NCBI RefSeq assembly: GCF_003932785.1
Contig: NZ_RQYT01000001.1
Location: forward strand, 186,001 to 250,000
Direction of reading: 5' to 3'
Origin: Arachnia propionica
GTDB lineage: Bacteria; Actinomycetota; Actinomycetes; Propionibacteriales; Propionibacteriaceae
Length of the DNA stretch: 64,000 nt
Notes under the pieces: model-generated
Database searches by the model: none
Told to the model about the DNA's origin: nothing
The model's input: only the letters and a program-made list of their open reading frames with translations
Program-made: the position numbers and the translations under genes
Shown here: one piece after another, positions 20,858 through 31,418 of the stretch
How the letters are laid out: each line of letters starts with the position of its first letter
How positions within the stretch are numbered: position 1 is the first letter of the stretch

Positions 20858-21628
20858 TCACGCCCCGGTCGAGTGGAGCCCTCCGTCGACGTGGATGATC
20901 TCGCCCGTCGTGGCGGGGAACCAGTCGGAGAGCAGCGCGATGACCGCCTTCGCGGTCGGCACCGCGTCCTTGGCATCCCAGCCCAGGGGGGCTCGCGAAC
21001 CCCAGATGTCGTTGAACTCGTCCGCGCCGGGAATGGCGGTCTTGGCGATCGTGTCGATCGGGCCGGCCGCCACGAGGTTCGAACGGATGCCCTCCGGCCC
21101 CAGGTATCGGGCGAGGTAGCGGCTCGCGGACTCCAGTCCCGCCTTCGCCACACCCATCCAGTCGTACTTCGGCCACGACACGCTCGCGTCGAAGGTGAGG
21201 CCGACGATCGAGGCCCCGGACCTCATCATCGACCGGCACGCCATCGCCAGGGACACGTACGAGTAGGTGGACGTGTTGAGCGAGATCCCGACGTCCTGCC
21301 AGGAGGTGGAGAGGAACGCCCCGCCGAGCGCCCGCTCGGGGTTGGCGAAGGCGATGGAGTGGACGATGCCGTGGAGCTCGTCGAAGTGCTCCCCCAGCTG
21401 GCCGGGAAGCGCCGACAGGTGCTCCGGATCGGTGACGTCCAGTTCGATCACCGGCGGCACGCTCGACATGCGTCCCACGACGCGCCGGGTGAGCCCCACC
21501 GCCCGTCCCAGGTTGCTCACCACCACGTTCGCGCCCTCAGCCATGGCGATGTCCGCCACGTGGTAGGCGATGGAGGTGTTCATGGTCACGCCGGTGACCA
21601 GGATGTTCTTGCCCTCGAGGATTCCCAT
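20858..21628 (-). CDS. fabI: Enoyl-[acyl-carrier-protein] reductase, InhA/FabI type
   Basis: NADH-dependent reductase for the last step of each fatty-acid elongation cycle. The 256-residue product starts with the cofactor loop TGVTMNTSIAYHVA, as in mycobacterial InhA. The catalytic set F146, Y155 and K162 is in FDASVSWPKYDWMGVAK, also InhA-like. The C-terminus carries the substrate loop region AAGPIDTIAKTAIPG. It lies 20 bases after fabG in the same orientation, the mabA-inhA arrangement of mycobacteria, here in an organism with no sign of mycolate genes in the window. Confidence 0.93.
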   Translation of the reverse strand: MGILEGKNILVTGVTMNTSIAYHVADIAMAEGANVVVSNLGRAVGLTRRVVGRMSSVPPVIELDVTDPEHLSALPGQLGEHFDELHGIVHSIAFANPERALGGAFLSTSWQDVGISLNTSTYSYVSLAMACRSMMRSGASIVGLTFDASVSWPKYDWMGVAKAGLESASRYLARYLGPEGIRSNLVAAGPIDTIAKTAIPGADEFNDIWGSRAPLGWDAKDAVPTAKAVIALLSDWFPATTGEIIHVDGGLHSTGA

Positions 21629-21648
21629 TGACTTGCCTTCCTGTCCGT

Positions 21649-22356
21649 TCAGTGCCCCATGCCCATGCCGCCGTCGACGGGGATGACGGCGCCGGAGACG
21701 TAGCTCGCCTCGGCGAGGAACAGCGCGGCCTGCGCCACCTCGGCCGCCTGGCCCAGCCGGGCAGCGGGGATGCGGGCCGTGTAGTTCTTGACGACGTCCT
21801 CGCTCAGCACCGCCGTCATGTCGGTCTCGATGAATCCGGGCGAGATGACATTGGCGGTGATGTTGCGACCGCCCAGCTCCCGGGTGAGGCTGCGGGCCAT
21901 GCCGACCAACGCCGACTTCGACGCCGCGTAGTTGACCTGGCCGGGCGAGCCGAGCAGCCCGACGACGGAGGAGACGAGGATGATCCGGCCGAACCGGGCA
22001 CGGGTCATGGGGCGGGCGGCGCGCCGCACCACCCGGAAGGTCCCGGTGAGGTTGGTGTCGATGACCCGATCCCAGTCGTCGTCGGACATGCGGGCGAGCA
22101 GGGTGTCCTTGGTCACCCCCGCGTTCGCCACGAGCACACCGACGGGACCCAGCTCCGCCTCGACCCGCTCGAAGGCCGCGTCGACCCGGGCCTGGTCGGT
22201 GATGTCGCACTCGACGGGCAGCACTCCCTCGGGCACCTCACCTCCGGCCCGATGGGTGCCTGCGACGGGGTACCCGGCAGCCACGAAGTGTTCGGCGATG
22301 ACGCGTCCGATGCCGCGATTCGCCCCGGTCACGAGAACAACTGGCTTGTCTTGCAC
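21649..22356 (-). CDS. fabG: 3-oxoacyl-ACP reductase, MabA-like
   Basis: Short-chain dehydrogenase that reduces 3-oxoacyl-ACP with NADPH. The 235-residue product has the cofactor motif TGANRGIGR, NAGVTKD, the catalytic Ser in LVSSVVGLLG and YAASK as the Tyr/Lys pair, then SPGFIETDMT and DGGMGMGH at the end. GTG start at 22356. It forms a two-gene pair with fabI and is divergent from the RlmA-type methyltransferase, with only 38 bases between the two starts. Confidence 0.93.
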   Translation of the reverse strand: MQDKPVVLVTGANRGIGRVIAEHFVAAGYPVAGTHRAGGEVPEGVLPVECDITDQARVDAAFERVEAELGPVGVLVANAGVTKDTLLARMSDDDWDRVIDTNLTGTFRVVRRAARPMTRARFGRIILVSSVVGLLGSPGQVNYAASKSALVGMARSLTRELGGRNITANVISPGFIETDMTAVLSEDVVKNYTARIPAARLGQAAEVAQAALFLAEASYVSGAVIPVDGGMGMGH

Positions 22357-22394
22357 GGTCCCAACCTATCGCGCGCCACCTAGACTCATGCGCT

Positions 22395-23210
22395 GTGAGA
22401 TCCTCCAAACTCTCCGGGCTCGCTTTGGTGGTGGACTGGTTGGCCTGCCCGGTGTGTCGCTCCCCCCTCACGCTGATGGACCGGGTGCTCGGCTGCGGGC
22501 GGGGGCACCGTTTCGACCTGGCCCGGCAGGGGCACGTCAACCTGACGCGACGGGCCGCGCCGCACAACGCCGACACCCCGGAGATGGTCGGGGCCAGGGA
22601 TCGTTTCCTCACCGGCGGCTGGTACCGCCCCCTCACCGAGGCCGTCAGAGAGACGCTCGCAGGTCGTTCCCGGGTGGCGGAGTTCGGGGCCGGGACCGCC
22701 CATCATCTACGCGCCCATCTCGACGGCGAGCCGGACGCCCTGGGATTGGCCACCGATGTCTCGCCGGCCGCCTGTCGATGGGCGGCCAGACGTCACGATC
22801 GGCTGGGCGTCGTCGTCGCCGACACCTGGGCGGGCCTTCCCCTCCTCGACGGGGTGGTCGACGCGGTGCTGTGCGTCTTCGCTCCCCGCAACCCCGCCGA
22901 GTTCCACCGCGTCCTCACACCGGACGGCGTTCTCGTCGTGGTGACCCCACGACCCGAGCACCTCGCGGAGCTGCGCTCCCGTTTCGGACTGCTCGACATC
23001 GAACAGGAGAAGCTGGCCCGGCTCGACGCCTCCTTGGCCGACTTCTCCCTGCTGACCCGCACCGACGTGGTGCACCCGCTGTCCCTGCCCGCCGACGCGG
23101 CACTCGACCTGGTCCGGATGGGACCGAACGCCTTCCACGACCACGGGATCCCCGAGGACGTGGCGACGACAGCGGCGTTCACGGTGAGTTGTTTCCGCCC
23201 GAAGCGCTGA
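22395..23210 (+). CDS. RlmA-type 23S rRNA (guanine-N1) methyltransferase
   Basis: A 271-residue protein with an N-terminal zinc ribbon (CPVCRSPL, then CGRGHRFDLARQGHVNL), the hallmark of the RlmA/RrmA/TlrB family, and a class I SAM domain with AEFGAGTAHHL as motif I. These enzymes methylate G745 or G748 of 23S rRNA; actinobacterial TlrB-type members at G748 can affect macrolide sensitivity. Which base is modified here cannot be read from the sequence. GTG start at 22395. Confidence 0.85.
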   Translation: MRSSKLSGLALVVDWLACPVCRSPLTLMDRVLGCGRGHRFDLARQGHVNLTRRAAPHNADTPEMVGARDRFLTGGWYRPLTEAVRETLAGRSRVAEFGAGTAHHLRAHLDGEPDALGLATDVSPAACRWAARRHDRLGVVVADTWAGLPLLDGVVDAVLCVFAPRNPAEFHRVLTPDGVLVVVTPRPEHLAELRSRFGLLDIEQEKLARLDASLADFSLLTRTDVVHPLSLPADAALDLVRMGPNAFHDHGIPEDVATTAAFTVSCFRPKR

Positions 23211-23246
23211 CTCGGTCGAGAGCCGGTCCCCGCGTACACTGTTCGA

Positions 23247-24626
23247 GTGCTTCGCCCCGCCCCCGAGCTCCCCCGGTCGACGGTTCGTCGTACCCGGGAC
23301 CGGTGGACCACCATCGCGCTGGCCGTCATCTCGGTGGTCCTCCTCGTGGCGAGCGCCGCGGTGATGGAGACCCCGGTGGGCCGCACCGGACTGAGCGCAT
23401 TCACCCTGCTGCTGGCCCTGGTCCTGCCGGTGCTGGGCTTCGCGACCCTACTGCAGGGCAGCAGCACCACTCCCCGACACCCCCCCTCCCGCGCCCTCAT
23501 CGTCGCGGGGGGCTCGTTCCTGTTCCTGCTCGGGTGGGCCGCCGCGACCATCCCGGCATCGGATCCACGGGTCAGCGTGGCCTGGGGGGATCCGGACACG
23601 GTCGTCAGAGTGCCGATGCTGTTCCTGTTCGGCCCCCTCCTGACGGCCGCGATGACCTTCCTGGTCGCGGTCCTCGCCGTGCGACTGGTTCCCCCGGGTC
23701 GGCTGCTCCACACCGCATGGTGGTTGGCGCAGGCCTGCGCCGTCGTCACCCCGCTGGCGGTGCTGTGGGATGCGCTCAACCACGACCTGTATGGTCGGCT
23801 CGCCACCCGGGTGGGCGGCGCCGCGGTATTGCACGTCGCACTCCTCCTCGGGGTGGCGGTGTGCCTGGGCGCTGCGATGGAAGGCTACCGCCCCGTCGTC
23901 TCAACCCTTGGGGCCCTCGCTCATCTGGCCTACCTCTTGGCGACGGGAGCCAGGGGAGGACTGATTACCTTGGCCGTCTTCATGGCCTTGGTGACCGTGA
24001 CTACGGTGATCGGAATCGTTCGATCGCGACCTCGCCTGCTCCCCCTTTTCGCAGCGGGAACCGTGACAGCGTTCCTCGTGTTCGCAGCAATATCGATGAA
24101 GCTGCTGGCGACGCGCGGCTTCGACCCCACCGGGGGCGGGAGGACAGAGACCTGGGCCTACGGCCTCGACCAGACGTTCGCCTCCTTCGCCCGCATTGTC
24201 TACGGCATGGGCTACGGGGTGTTGTGGCCGTGGTACGGCTTTGAAGCAGACGTGGTACCGCAAGGAGGCGCCCACTACGACAAGCAGATGCCGGGGGGCC
24301 TGACCCTGTCGCACGCCCACAACCTGTACGTCGCGGTGCTGGCCGAGTTGGGTCTCGTCGGCACGATCGCCCTCCTCGGCGTCGTGGTCGTGACGGTGTG
24401 GAGCCTGTTCGCGGCGCGGGGCCCCTTCGAGCGGGTCCTGGCGGCCGCGCTGGTGGCCACCCTGGTGGGGTTCGCCTTCGACACGGTCCTGATGAAGAAC
24501 TTCCCGGTCAGCCTCATCTGGTGGCTCGCCCTGGCGACGTTGCTGCAGCTGCAGAGCGCCCGCCGACGCCGCGAACGACGTCACCTCGCCTGGGAACGCA
24601 CCGTGGTCAGGATCGGGAGTCGCTGA
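23247..24626 (+). CDS. O-antigen ligase/Wzy-polymerase-like membrane protein
   Basis: A 459-residue protein with about eleven hydrophobic helices. The family's large outer loop near the C-terminal third contains GGGRTETWAYGL and SHAHNLYVAVLAELG, matching the RxxxW and HxN...LGxxG pattern of the Wzy_C domain. Relatives either polymerise or ligate undecaprenyl-linked polysaccharide. No glycosyltransferase is nearby, so the substrate is unknown. The segment at about 23,890-24,290 is somewhat less GC-rich than the flanks. It converges with the Wzz-like gene, overlapping by 20 bases. Confidence 0.8.
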   Translation: MLRPAPELPRSTVRRTRDRWTTIALAVISVVLLVASAAVMETPVGRTGLSAFTLLLALVLPVLGFATLLQGSSTTPRHPPSRALIVAGGSFLFLLGWAAATIPASDPRVSVAWGDPDTVVRVPMLFLFGPLLTAAMTFLVAVLAVRLVPPGRLLHTAWWLAQACAVVTPLAVLWDALNHDLYGRLATRVGGAAVLHVALLLGVAVCLGAAMEGYRPVVSTLGALAHLAYLLATGARGGLITLAVFMALVTVTTVIGIVRSRPRLLPLFAAGTVTAFLVFAAISMKLLATRGFDPTGGGRTETWAYGLDQTFASFARIVYGMGYGVLWPWYGFEADVVPQGGAHYDKQMPGGLTLSHAHNLYVAVLAELGLVGTIALLGVVVVTVWSLFAARGPFERVLAAALVATLVGFAFDTVLMKNFPVSLIWWLALATLLQLQSARRRRERRHLAWERTVVRIGSR

Positions 24627-25584
24627 CCACCACGATCGCGGCCAGGTCGGCTCCCGTGGCCACCAGGAGTGCGCCCTGTTCCCGCACCTCGACCAGCGGG
24701 TCGCGGGCATCCACGACGAGCGCGGTCACGGCTCCCCGCTCGAGGGAGTCCACGAGTTCGGAGTCCCGGCCGTCGGCGCTCACCGTCATGGCGTCGAGTC
24801 GCGCCCCGAGAGCCTCAGTCACCCCCGAGGACCAGGGCCCCAGGTTGACCCGCGGGCCGCTGCCGACGAGGGCCACGGACCCTCCCGCCGTGTCAAGACG
24901 CTGCCCCAGCAAAGCCGCCAGTTGGCGGGTGGCGAGTGCATCCGGGCGAGCCCTGAGCACGTGGACACCGTCGATCCCCGTGAGCGCCGCCCCGGAGCCG
25001 ACGATCGGGCTGAAGGCGGCCAGCAGACCCACGATGGCGACCCCGAGCACCAGGCCGAGGACCGCACCCACCACGACCAGGGTCCGGGTGCTGAAACCGT
25101 CGGAGGAGACCACGACGGGTGCGTCGATGGGACGGGCCTCGATGATGGGGGGCTGCACCGGGTGCAGTTCGGCGATCTCCAGCGCAACCTCGTCCGCCAC
25201 GGCCTCGGCGATGCGCTTGGCGATCGCCGGATCCGTCTGGGTGACGCGGATGACGAGGAGCTGATCCGCCCCGGTGGCGGAGATCGCCGCGCTGATGCCC
25301 TCGGGGGTGGTCCCCGGCACCCGGACCGCCACCCGCTCGGCGACAGGGGTCGATGCTGCGAGCGCCTGGTAGAGGGTGATCTCGGAGCGGATCATGCTGG
25401 TCATGCGCCCCGCCTCATCCGGGGTCGCGGCGTTCACGGCCACGACGGAGACCCGCGAGGTGGCTGTGTGGGTCGGGGTGCCACCGAGTCCGAGCACGAG
25501 GCCGAGGAGCCCACCGGCGATGATGCAGCCCGCAAGGATGAGCCAGTGCCTGGCGAACACGGACGCGAGGTCACGCAGGGTCAT
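24607..25584 (-). CDS. Wzz/YveK-like polysaccharide chain-length protein with degenerate kinase-like tail
   Basis: A 325-residue protein. Hydrophobic helix 1 (about 15-35) and helix 2 (about 168-192, TLVVVGAVLGLVLGVAIVGL) flank an extracytoplasmic domain containing RVSVVAVNAATPDEA and VIRVTQTDPAIAKRIAEAV, the classic chain-length-determinant layout. The last 110 residues look like a BY-kinase Rossmann domain that has lost its Walker A (VALVGSGPRVNLGPWSSG) and retains only an A'-like strand LVVDARD. It probably pairs with the convergent Wzy-like gene to set polymer length, even though the two are not co-transcribed. Confidence 0.78.
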   Translation of the reverse strand: MTLRDLASVFARHWLILAGCIIAGGLLGLVLGLGGTPTHTATSRVSVVAVNAATPDEAGRMTSMIRSEITLYQALAASTPVAERVAVRVPGTTPEGISAAISATGADQLLVIRVTQTDPAIAKRIAEAVADEVALEIAELHPVQPPIIEARPIDAPVVVSSDGFSTRTLVVVGAVLGLVLGVAIVGLLAAFSPIVGSGAALTGIDGVHVLRARPDALATRQLAALLGQRLDTAGGSVALVGSGPRVNLGPWSSGVTEALGARLDAMTVSADGRDSELVDSLERGAVTALVVDARDPLVEVREQGALLVATGADLAAIVVVSDSRS

Positions 25585-25690
25585 GGTTCTCCAATGAACG
25601 AGGTACGCGGAGTGTGAGGTTGTGTGTCACTGGCCTTTCGGCTCGTGACAGGGACACCCTAGCGCTCCTTCGTTATAAAAGCGTAATACT
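25585..25690 (-). promoter_or_regulatory. AT-rich promoter candidate upstream of the Wzz-like gene
   Basis: A 106-base spacer that stands out for AT content. Read on the minus strand, TATAAC (about 25677-25672) resembles a -10 box, and TTGTGA lies 13 bases before it, too close for a textbook -35. A ribosome-binding site, GGAG, lies seven bases before the ATG. The assignment is weak beyond the base composition. Confidence 0.3.
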
Positions 25691-27118
25691 TCACAACCCG
25701 AGGAACGACCTGAACTCCTCGCATGCCCGCTCGGCCTCCTCCAGGCTCGGCATCTCGCAGAAGATGCGGAGCAGCGGTTCGGTGCCGGAGAAGCGCGCGA
25801 TGATCCATCCGTTGGCGAAGTGGACCTTGCAGCCGTCCCGGTAGGACACGTCCACCACCTCGGCGCTGAACTCGGGCAGGAGGCGGTCCTCCATGAGGGT
25901 CCTGAGGATCTCCGGTTTGCGTTCCGGGTCGAAGGTGAGGTCCGTCTCCGCCATGTGGTGGGGCGGGAACTGTCCGGTGATCTCCTCGTAGATCTCGCTC
26001 ATGGGCTTCCCGACGACCGCCAGCATCTCCACCAGCAGCGAGGCCGCGTAGATGCCGTCCTTGCCGAAGATGTGCCCCTTGACGGTCAGGCCGCCGGAGG
26101 ACTCGCCGCCGATGATCGCGCCGGTCTCGAGCATCTTCCCGGAGATCCACTTGAAACCGACGGGAACCTCGTGGCACGTCTGCCCGAACAGTTCGGCCAC
26201 GTCGTCGAGCAGCGAGGTGGTGGCGACGTTGCGGACGACGTCGCCCCGCCATCCCTTGTACCGCAGCAGGTAGTAGTAGAGGATGACCAGCAGCTGGTTC
26301 GGATGGAGGAAGTGCCCCTTGTCGTCGATGACCCCGAGCCGGTCCGCGTCACCGTCGGTGGCGATGCCGAGTGCGCAGCCGTGCTGCACGACGTACTGCT
26401 TGAGGGATTCCAGGGTGGCGCTGCTGGGGGACGGCATCCGGCCGCCGAAGAGGGTGTCGCGGCGGTCGTGGATCACGTCGACCTCGCACCGGGCGGTCAT
26501 GAGGATCGTCTGCAACGAGGTGCGGGAGACGCCGAACATCGGGTCGAGGGCGATCTTCAGTCCCGCCCTGCGGATGGCTTCCATGTCGATCTGGTCGATG
26601 ATGGAGTCGATGTAGCCGTTGAACGGGTTGATCTCCGTCACCGCCCCGGAGGCGACGGCCTTGGCGTAGTCGAGGCGTCCGATCCGCTGCTCCGGCTCGC
26701 CCTCGAGGGCCTCCATCCGCGCCTCGATGTCACGGGTGATCTCCTCGTCGGCGTCCTTGCCCCCCTCGGTGAAGACCTTGATGCCGTTGTAGAGGGCGGG
26801 GTTGTGCGACGCCGTGATGGCCATCCCGTAGGGCAGCCCCAGGTTCTTGACCGTCCACATGATGAGTGGGGTGGGGGCCTGATCCAGGCGGATGACCCGG
26901 CAGGCCACCCCCTCGCCGGCGAACACCTCGGCCGCCCACTGGGCCGCCACGTCGGACAGGAAACGCCGGTCGTAGCCGATGACCAGCCCTTGTTCAGCCC
27001 TGCCCTCGTCCTTGATGCGGGACGCGAGCGCCCCGCACAACAGTGCAACGTTGCTGCGGATGAACTCATCCCCGATGATCGCTCGCCAACCGCCGGTGCC
27101 GAACCTGATACGTACCAT
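25691..27118 (-). CDS. Phosphoglucomutase/phosphomannomutase family protein
   Basis: Alpha-D-phosphohexomutase of 475 residues. The phosphoserine loop is ITASHNP (Ser104), the magnesium loop TDGDADR (Asp255, 257, 259), the sugar-binding loop GGESSGG, and the phosphate-binding loop RFSGTEP near the C-terminus. It likely interconverts hexose 1- and 6-phosphates for glycogen or cell-surface polysaccharides. Glucose versus mannose specificity is not decidable here. ATG at 27118. It is transcribed alone, between ABC-F and the Wzz-like gene. Confidence 0.9.
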   Translation of the reverse strand: MVRIRFGTGGWRAIIGDEFIRSNVALLCGALASRIKDEGRAEQGLVIGYDRRFLSDVAAQWAAEVFAGEGVACRVIRLDQAPTPLIMWTVKNLGLPYGMAITASHNPALYNGIKVFTEGGKDADEEITRDIEARMEALEGEPEQRIGRLDYAKAVASGAVTEINPFNGYIDSIIDQIDMEAIRRAGLKIALDPMFGVSRTSLQTILMTARCEVDVIHDRRDTLFGGRMPSPSSATLESLKQYVVQHGCALGIATDGDADRLGVIDDKGHFLHPNQLLVILYYYLLRYKGWRGDVVRNVATTSLLDDVAELFGQTCHEVPVGFKWISGKMLETGAIIGGESSGGLTVKGHIFGKDGIYAASLLVEMLAVVGKPMSEIYEEITGQFPPHHMAETDLTFDPERKPEILRTLMEDRLLPEFSAEVVDVSYRDGCKVHFANGWIIARFSGTEPLLRIFCEMPSLEEAERACEEFRSFLGL

Positions 27119-27215
27119 CGCCCCTCCTTGTGGTCGTTCCGTTCAGCGTAGACAGGAATGAGCAATCGACTGTTCAAGTGGACGAGCAAACTGCATGAAA
27201 TGCGCAGTCGCGTCG

Positions 27216-28814
<1,599 letters not shown>

Positions 28815-28876
28815 GACGCGGAAGTCTACCTTCGACACCTCGATTCGCCCCGTCCTCACGGTTGAGCCACAGGTGT

Positions 28877-28904
28877 GGAACCATGGAGGGGTGCGCGCCC
28901 CGTG
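28877..28904 (+). promoter_or_regulatory. Possible ECF-sigma promoter upstream of the SPFH operon
   Basis: GGAACC (28877-28882) is followed after 18 bases by CGTG (28901-28904), about 37 bases before the SPFH start codon. The spacing and boxes resemble ECF sigma promoters (GGAAC...CGTT). The match at -10 is imperfect. It is listed because related envelope-stress operons in Bacillus (ydjF-ydjI) are under an ECF sigma factor. Confidence 0.25.
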
Positions 28905-28941
28905 GGGGGACGTCGCAGGTCCCAGGAGCTAGGAGCATCAC

Positions 28942-30123
28942 ATGGGTTTCATCAAGGCGTTCGCCGGTTCTCTCGGTGGAGTGTTCGCTGACCAGTGGCT
29001 GGACTTCATCACCGTGCCCAGCGGGGTCCCCGCCACCGCCGCCTTCTTCCCCGGGGTCAACTCCGGGCGGAACGCAGGACGCGGTTCGAACACGAAGGGA
29101 TCGGAGAACCTCATCTCCAACGGGTCGAAGATCGTGGTCCCCGAGGGATACGGCCTCATGACCTTCCAGGACGGTCGGATGACCGGCTTCGTCGCGGAGG
29201 CCGGCGGCTTCATCTTCAACAGCGACGACCCCAACGCGAAGTCCGTGTTCGCCGACGGCGGCGTCTGGGGCTCAATCGTGAAGAACACGTGGGAGCGGTT
29301 CAAGTACGGCGGCCGCCCCGGCTCGCAGCAGCAGGTGTTCTTCGTCAACCTCAAGGAGATCCCCGACAACAAGTTCGGCACCCAGTCCGAGATCTACTGG
29401 GATGACGCCTACCTGGGTGCCCAGGTCGGGGCCGTGACCCGCGGCTCCTACACCCTCCAGATCGTGGACCCGATCCTGTTCGTCTCCACCCTCGTTCCCG
29501 CGAACCACATCGCCAACAACGAGACCTTCGACCTGGCTGACATGGACAACCCGGTCGGCAACCAGCTGTTCACCGAGGTCGTGGGCTCCCTCTCCGCGGC
29601 GTTCTCGAAGTACACCAACGATCCCGCCCAGGGCAACCGCATCACCCGCATCCAGCAGGACTCCGTCGGCTTCGCCCAGTCGTTGAGCGCCGCCCTCGAG
29701 GAGAACTACCAGTGGCTCACGGGCCGCGGTATCGAGATCAAGCGGGTTGCCCTGGCCGCCATCGAGTACGACGAGGACACCAAGGCCCTGCTCTCCGACG
29801 TCAAGCGTGCCGATGCGCTGCGCGGGGACCGTGGCGGTTCGTTCCTCCAGCAGTCGGTGGCCCGCGGCATCCAGGCCGCAGGCGAGAACGGCGGCACCGG
29901 CGGCATCGTGGGCATGGGCATGGGGGTCCCGATGATGGGCGGCGTGCTGGGTGGATTCCCGCAGCAGGGGCAGCAACCGCAACAGGGCGCACCAGCCCCG
30001 CAGGCGGCCCCCGCCGAGGAGGATCCCGTCGCCAAGCTCAAGCAGATGAAGGAACTCCTCGACGCCGGGGTCGTCACGCAGGAGGAGTTCGACGCGCTGA
30101 AGAAGCGCCTGCTCGGTCTGTGA
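28942..30123 (+). CDS. SPFH-domain protein, YdjI-like, with C-terminal SHOCT motif
   Basis: A 393-residue protein. The N-terminal half (about 20-300) is an SPFH/Band-7-like module of the 'virion core protein' YdjI type, starting FIKAFAGSLGGVFADQW. A Gly/Met/Gln-rich linker runs from about 310 to 360. The last 33 residues, DPVAKLKQMKELLDAG and following, form a SHOCT-type short helical motif often found at C-termini of oligomerising proteins. In Bacillus subtilis YdjI works with a PspA homologue and YdjG in membrane-stress response. AGGAG lies seven bases before the ATG. First gene of a three-gene operon. Confidence 0.85.
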   Translation: MGFIKAFAGSLGGVFADQWLDFITVPSGVPATAAFFPGVNSGRNAGRGSNTKGSENLISNGSKIVVPEGYGLMTFQDGRMTGFVAEAGGFIFNSDDPNAKSVFADGGVWGSIVKNTWERFKYGGRPGSQQQVFFVNLKEIPDNKFGTQSEIYWDDAYLGAQVGAVTRGSYTLQIVDPILFVSTLVPANHIANNETFDLADMDNPVGNQLFTEVVGSLSAAFSKYTNDPAQGNRITRIQQDSVGFAQSLSAALEENYQWLTGRGIEIKRVALAAIEYDEDTKALLSDVKRADALRGDRGGSFLQQSVARGIQAAGENGGTGGIVGMGMGVPMMGGVLGGFPQQGQQPQQGAPAPQAAPAEEDPVAKLKQMKELLDAGVVTQEEFDALKKRLLGL

Positions 30124-30145
30124 CCGGCGACGGACGTACCTGACC

Positions 30146-31408
30146 ATGAACCAGCCCGGCTTCACCCCACCTCCGGGGGACTGGCCACCACCGAACCAGC
30201 CCCCGGGGGTGCCCCCCACCCCGCCCCCGGGCCCCGAGGGGCCCGACATCATCGAGCTCTCGGAGAACCGTGGCTCCCAGGGCGGCGCGATCAAGTGTGC
30301 GACGTGTGGTTCCTCCGACATCCGCTACGTCATCGCCCACCGCTCCTTGGTCTGTGCGAACTGCCGCTCCCAGTGGAACGAGCCACGCATCGAGGACGAG
30401 GTGGACCTCACCGGGGGCATCCGCGATCTGCGCGGCGTCGACCTGACCCGCACCGCCCAGGACCTCGTCGCCGACCAGGCCACGATGACCTTCAAGTGTT
30501 CCGGTTGCGGCGCGGAGGTCGTCATCAACACCGCCGAGACGGGGCAGGTCCGGTGCCACTGGTGCCGCACCTACCTGTCGGCGGGGTCGCAGGTCGCCAA
30601 CGGAGCGGTCCCGGACGCGATCCTGCCCTTCCTGGTTCCGCAGGAGCACGCCGTCGAGATCATCCGTGGGTTCGTGAACGAGCGGAAGTTCTACGCCCAC
30701 CCGCGGTTCAAGCGTGAGTTCGCGCCGGAGAACGTCGTCGGGGTGTACCTGCCGTACTTCGTCTTCGACGGCCATGCCTCCGGTGCGGTGACCGGCGAGG
30801 GCGAGATCCTGACGCGACGCTGGACCGAGAAACAGGGCGAGAACACCTACGTCACCTACTACGCCGCGGACGTCTACAGTGTCGGTCGTTCCTTCGACCT
30901 CAACGTCGACGACCTGTTGTTGGAGTCGAATGCGGAGCGGGCCAACATGTCTGATCCGTCGCAGACCAACAACATCATCAACGCGATCCTGCCGTTCGAC
31001 GTCAAATCAGCCCTGCGCTACAACCCGAACTACCTCCGGGGATTCACCAGCGAGACCCGCGACGTCAACGTCTCGGAACTCAACGGGGTCGTCAACGACA
31101 AGTTGCTGAGCATCACCCGGGCCAAGGCAGACCAGATGACCAGGCAGTACAACCGGGGGGTGCGGTGGGACACCGAGCACGTCAACCTCCACGGGTCGCG
31201 CTGGGTGACGGCCTACCTGCCGATCTGGCTGTACTCGTACTACCAGAAGGACAAGGGGCTGAAGCACTTCGTCGCGGTCAACGGCCAGAACGGCAACGTC
31301 ATGGGTTCGGTCCCGATCAACATGCCGGTGCTGATCCTGATGACCCTCCTGGTCTTCGCGGTGGGGACCGCCATCGGTGTCACGTTGTTCGTGTTGATGA
31401 TGTCGTGA
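30146..31408 (+). CDS. TFIIB-type zinc-ribbon membrane protein, YdjG-like
   Basis: A 420-residue protein. After a proline-rich N-terminus (1-32) come two zinc ribbons: KCATCGSSD with LVCANCRSQW (about 50-75) and KCSGCGAEV with VRCHWCRTYL (about 116-142). A large globular region follows, and a C-terminal hydrophobic helix (MPVLILMTLLVFAVGTAIGVTLFV, about 392-416) anchors it. This is the arrangement of Bacillus YdjG, partner of the SPFH protein encoded just upstream, 22 bases away. Its likely role is membrane-stress sensing or an SPFH-organised membrane patch; the precise function is unknown. Confidence 0.83.
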   Translation: MNQPGFTPPPGDWPPPNQPPGVPPTPPPGPEGPDIIELSENRGSQGGAIKCATCGSSDIRYVIAHRSLVCANCRSQWNEPRIEDEVDLTGGIRDLRGVDLTRTAQDLVADQATMTFKCSGCGAEVVINTAETGQVRCHWCRTYLSAGSQVANGAVPDAILPFLVPQEHAVEIIRGFVNERKFYAHPRFKREFAPENVVGVYLPYFVFDGHASGAVTGEGEILTRRWTEKQGENTYVTYYAADVYSVGRSFDLNVDDLLLESNAERANMSDPSQTNNIINAILPFDVKSALRYNPNYLRGFTSETRDVNVSELNGVVNDKLLSITRAKADQMTRQYNRGVRWDTEHVNLHGSRWVTAYLPIWLYSYYQKDKGLKHFVAVNGQNGNVMGSVPINMPVLILMTLLVFAVGTAIGVTLFVLMMS

Positions 31409-31418
31409 GGAGTGCACC

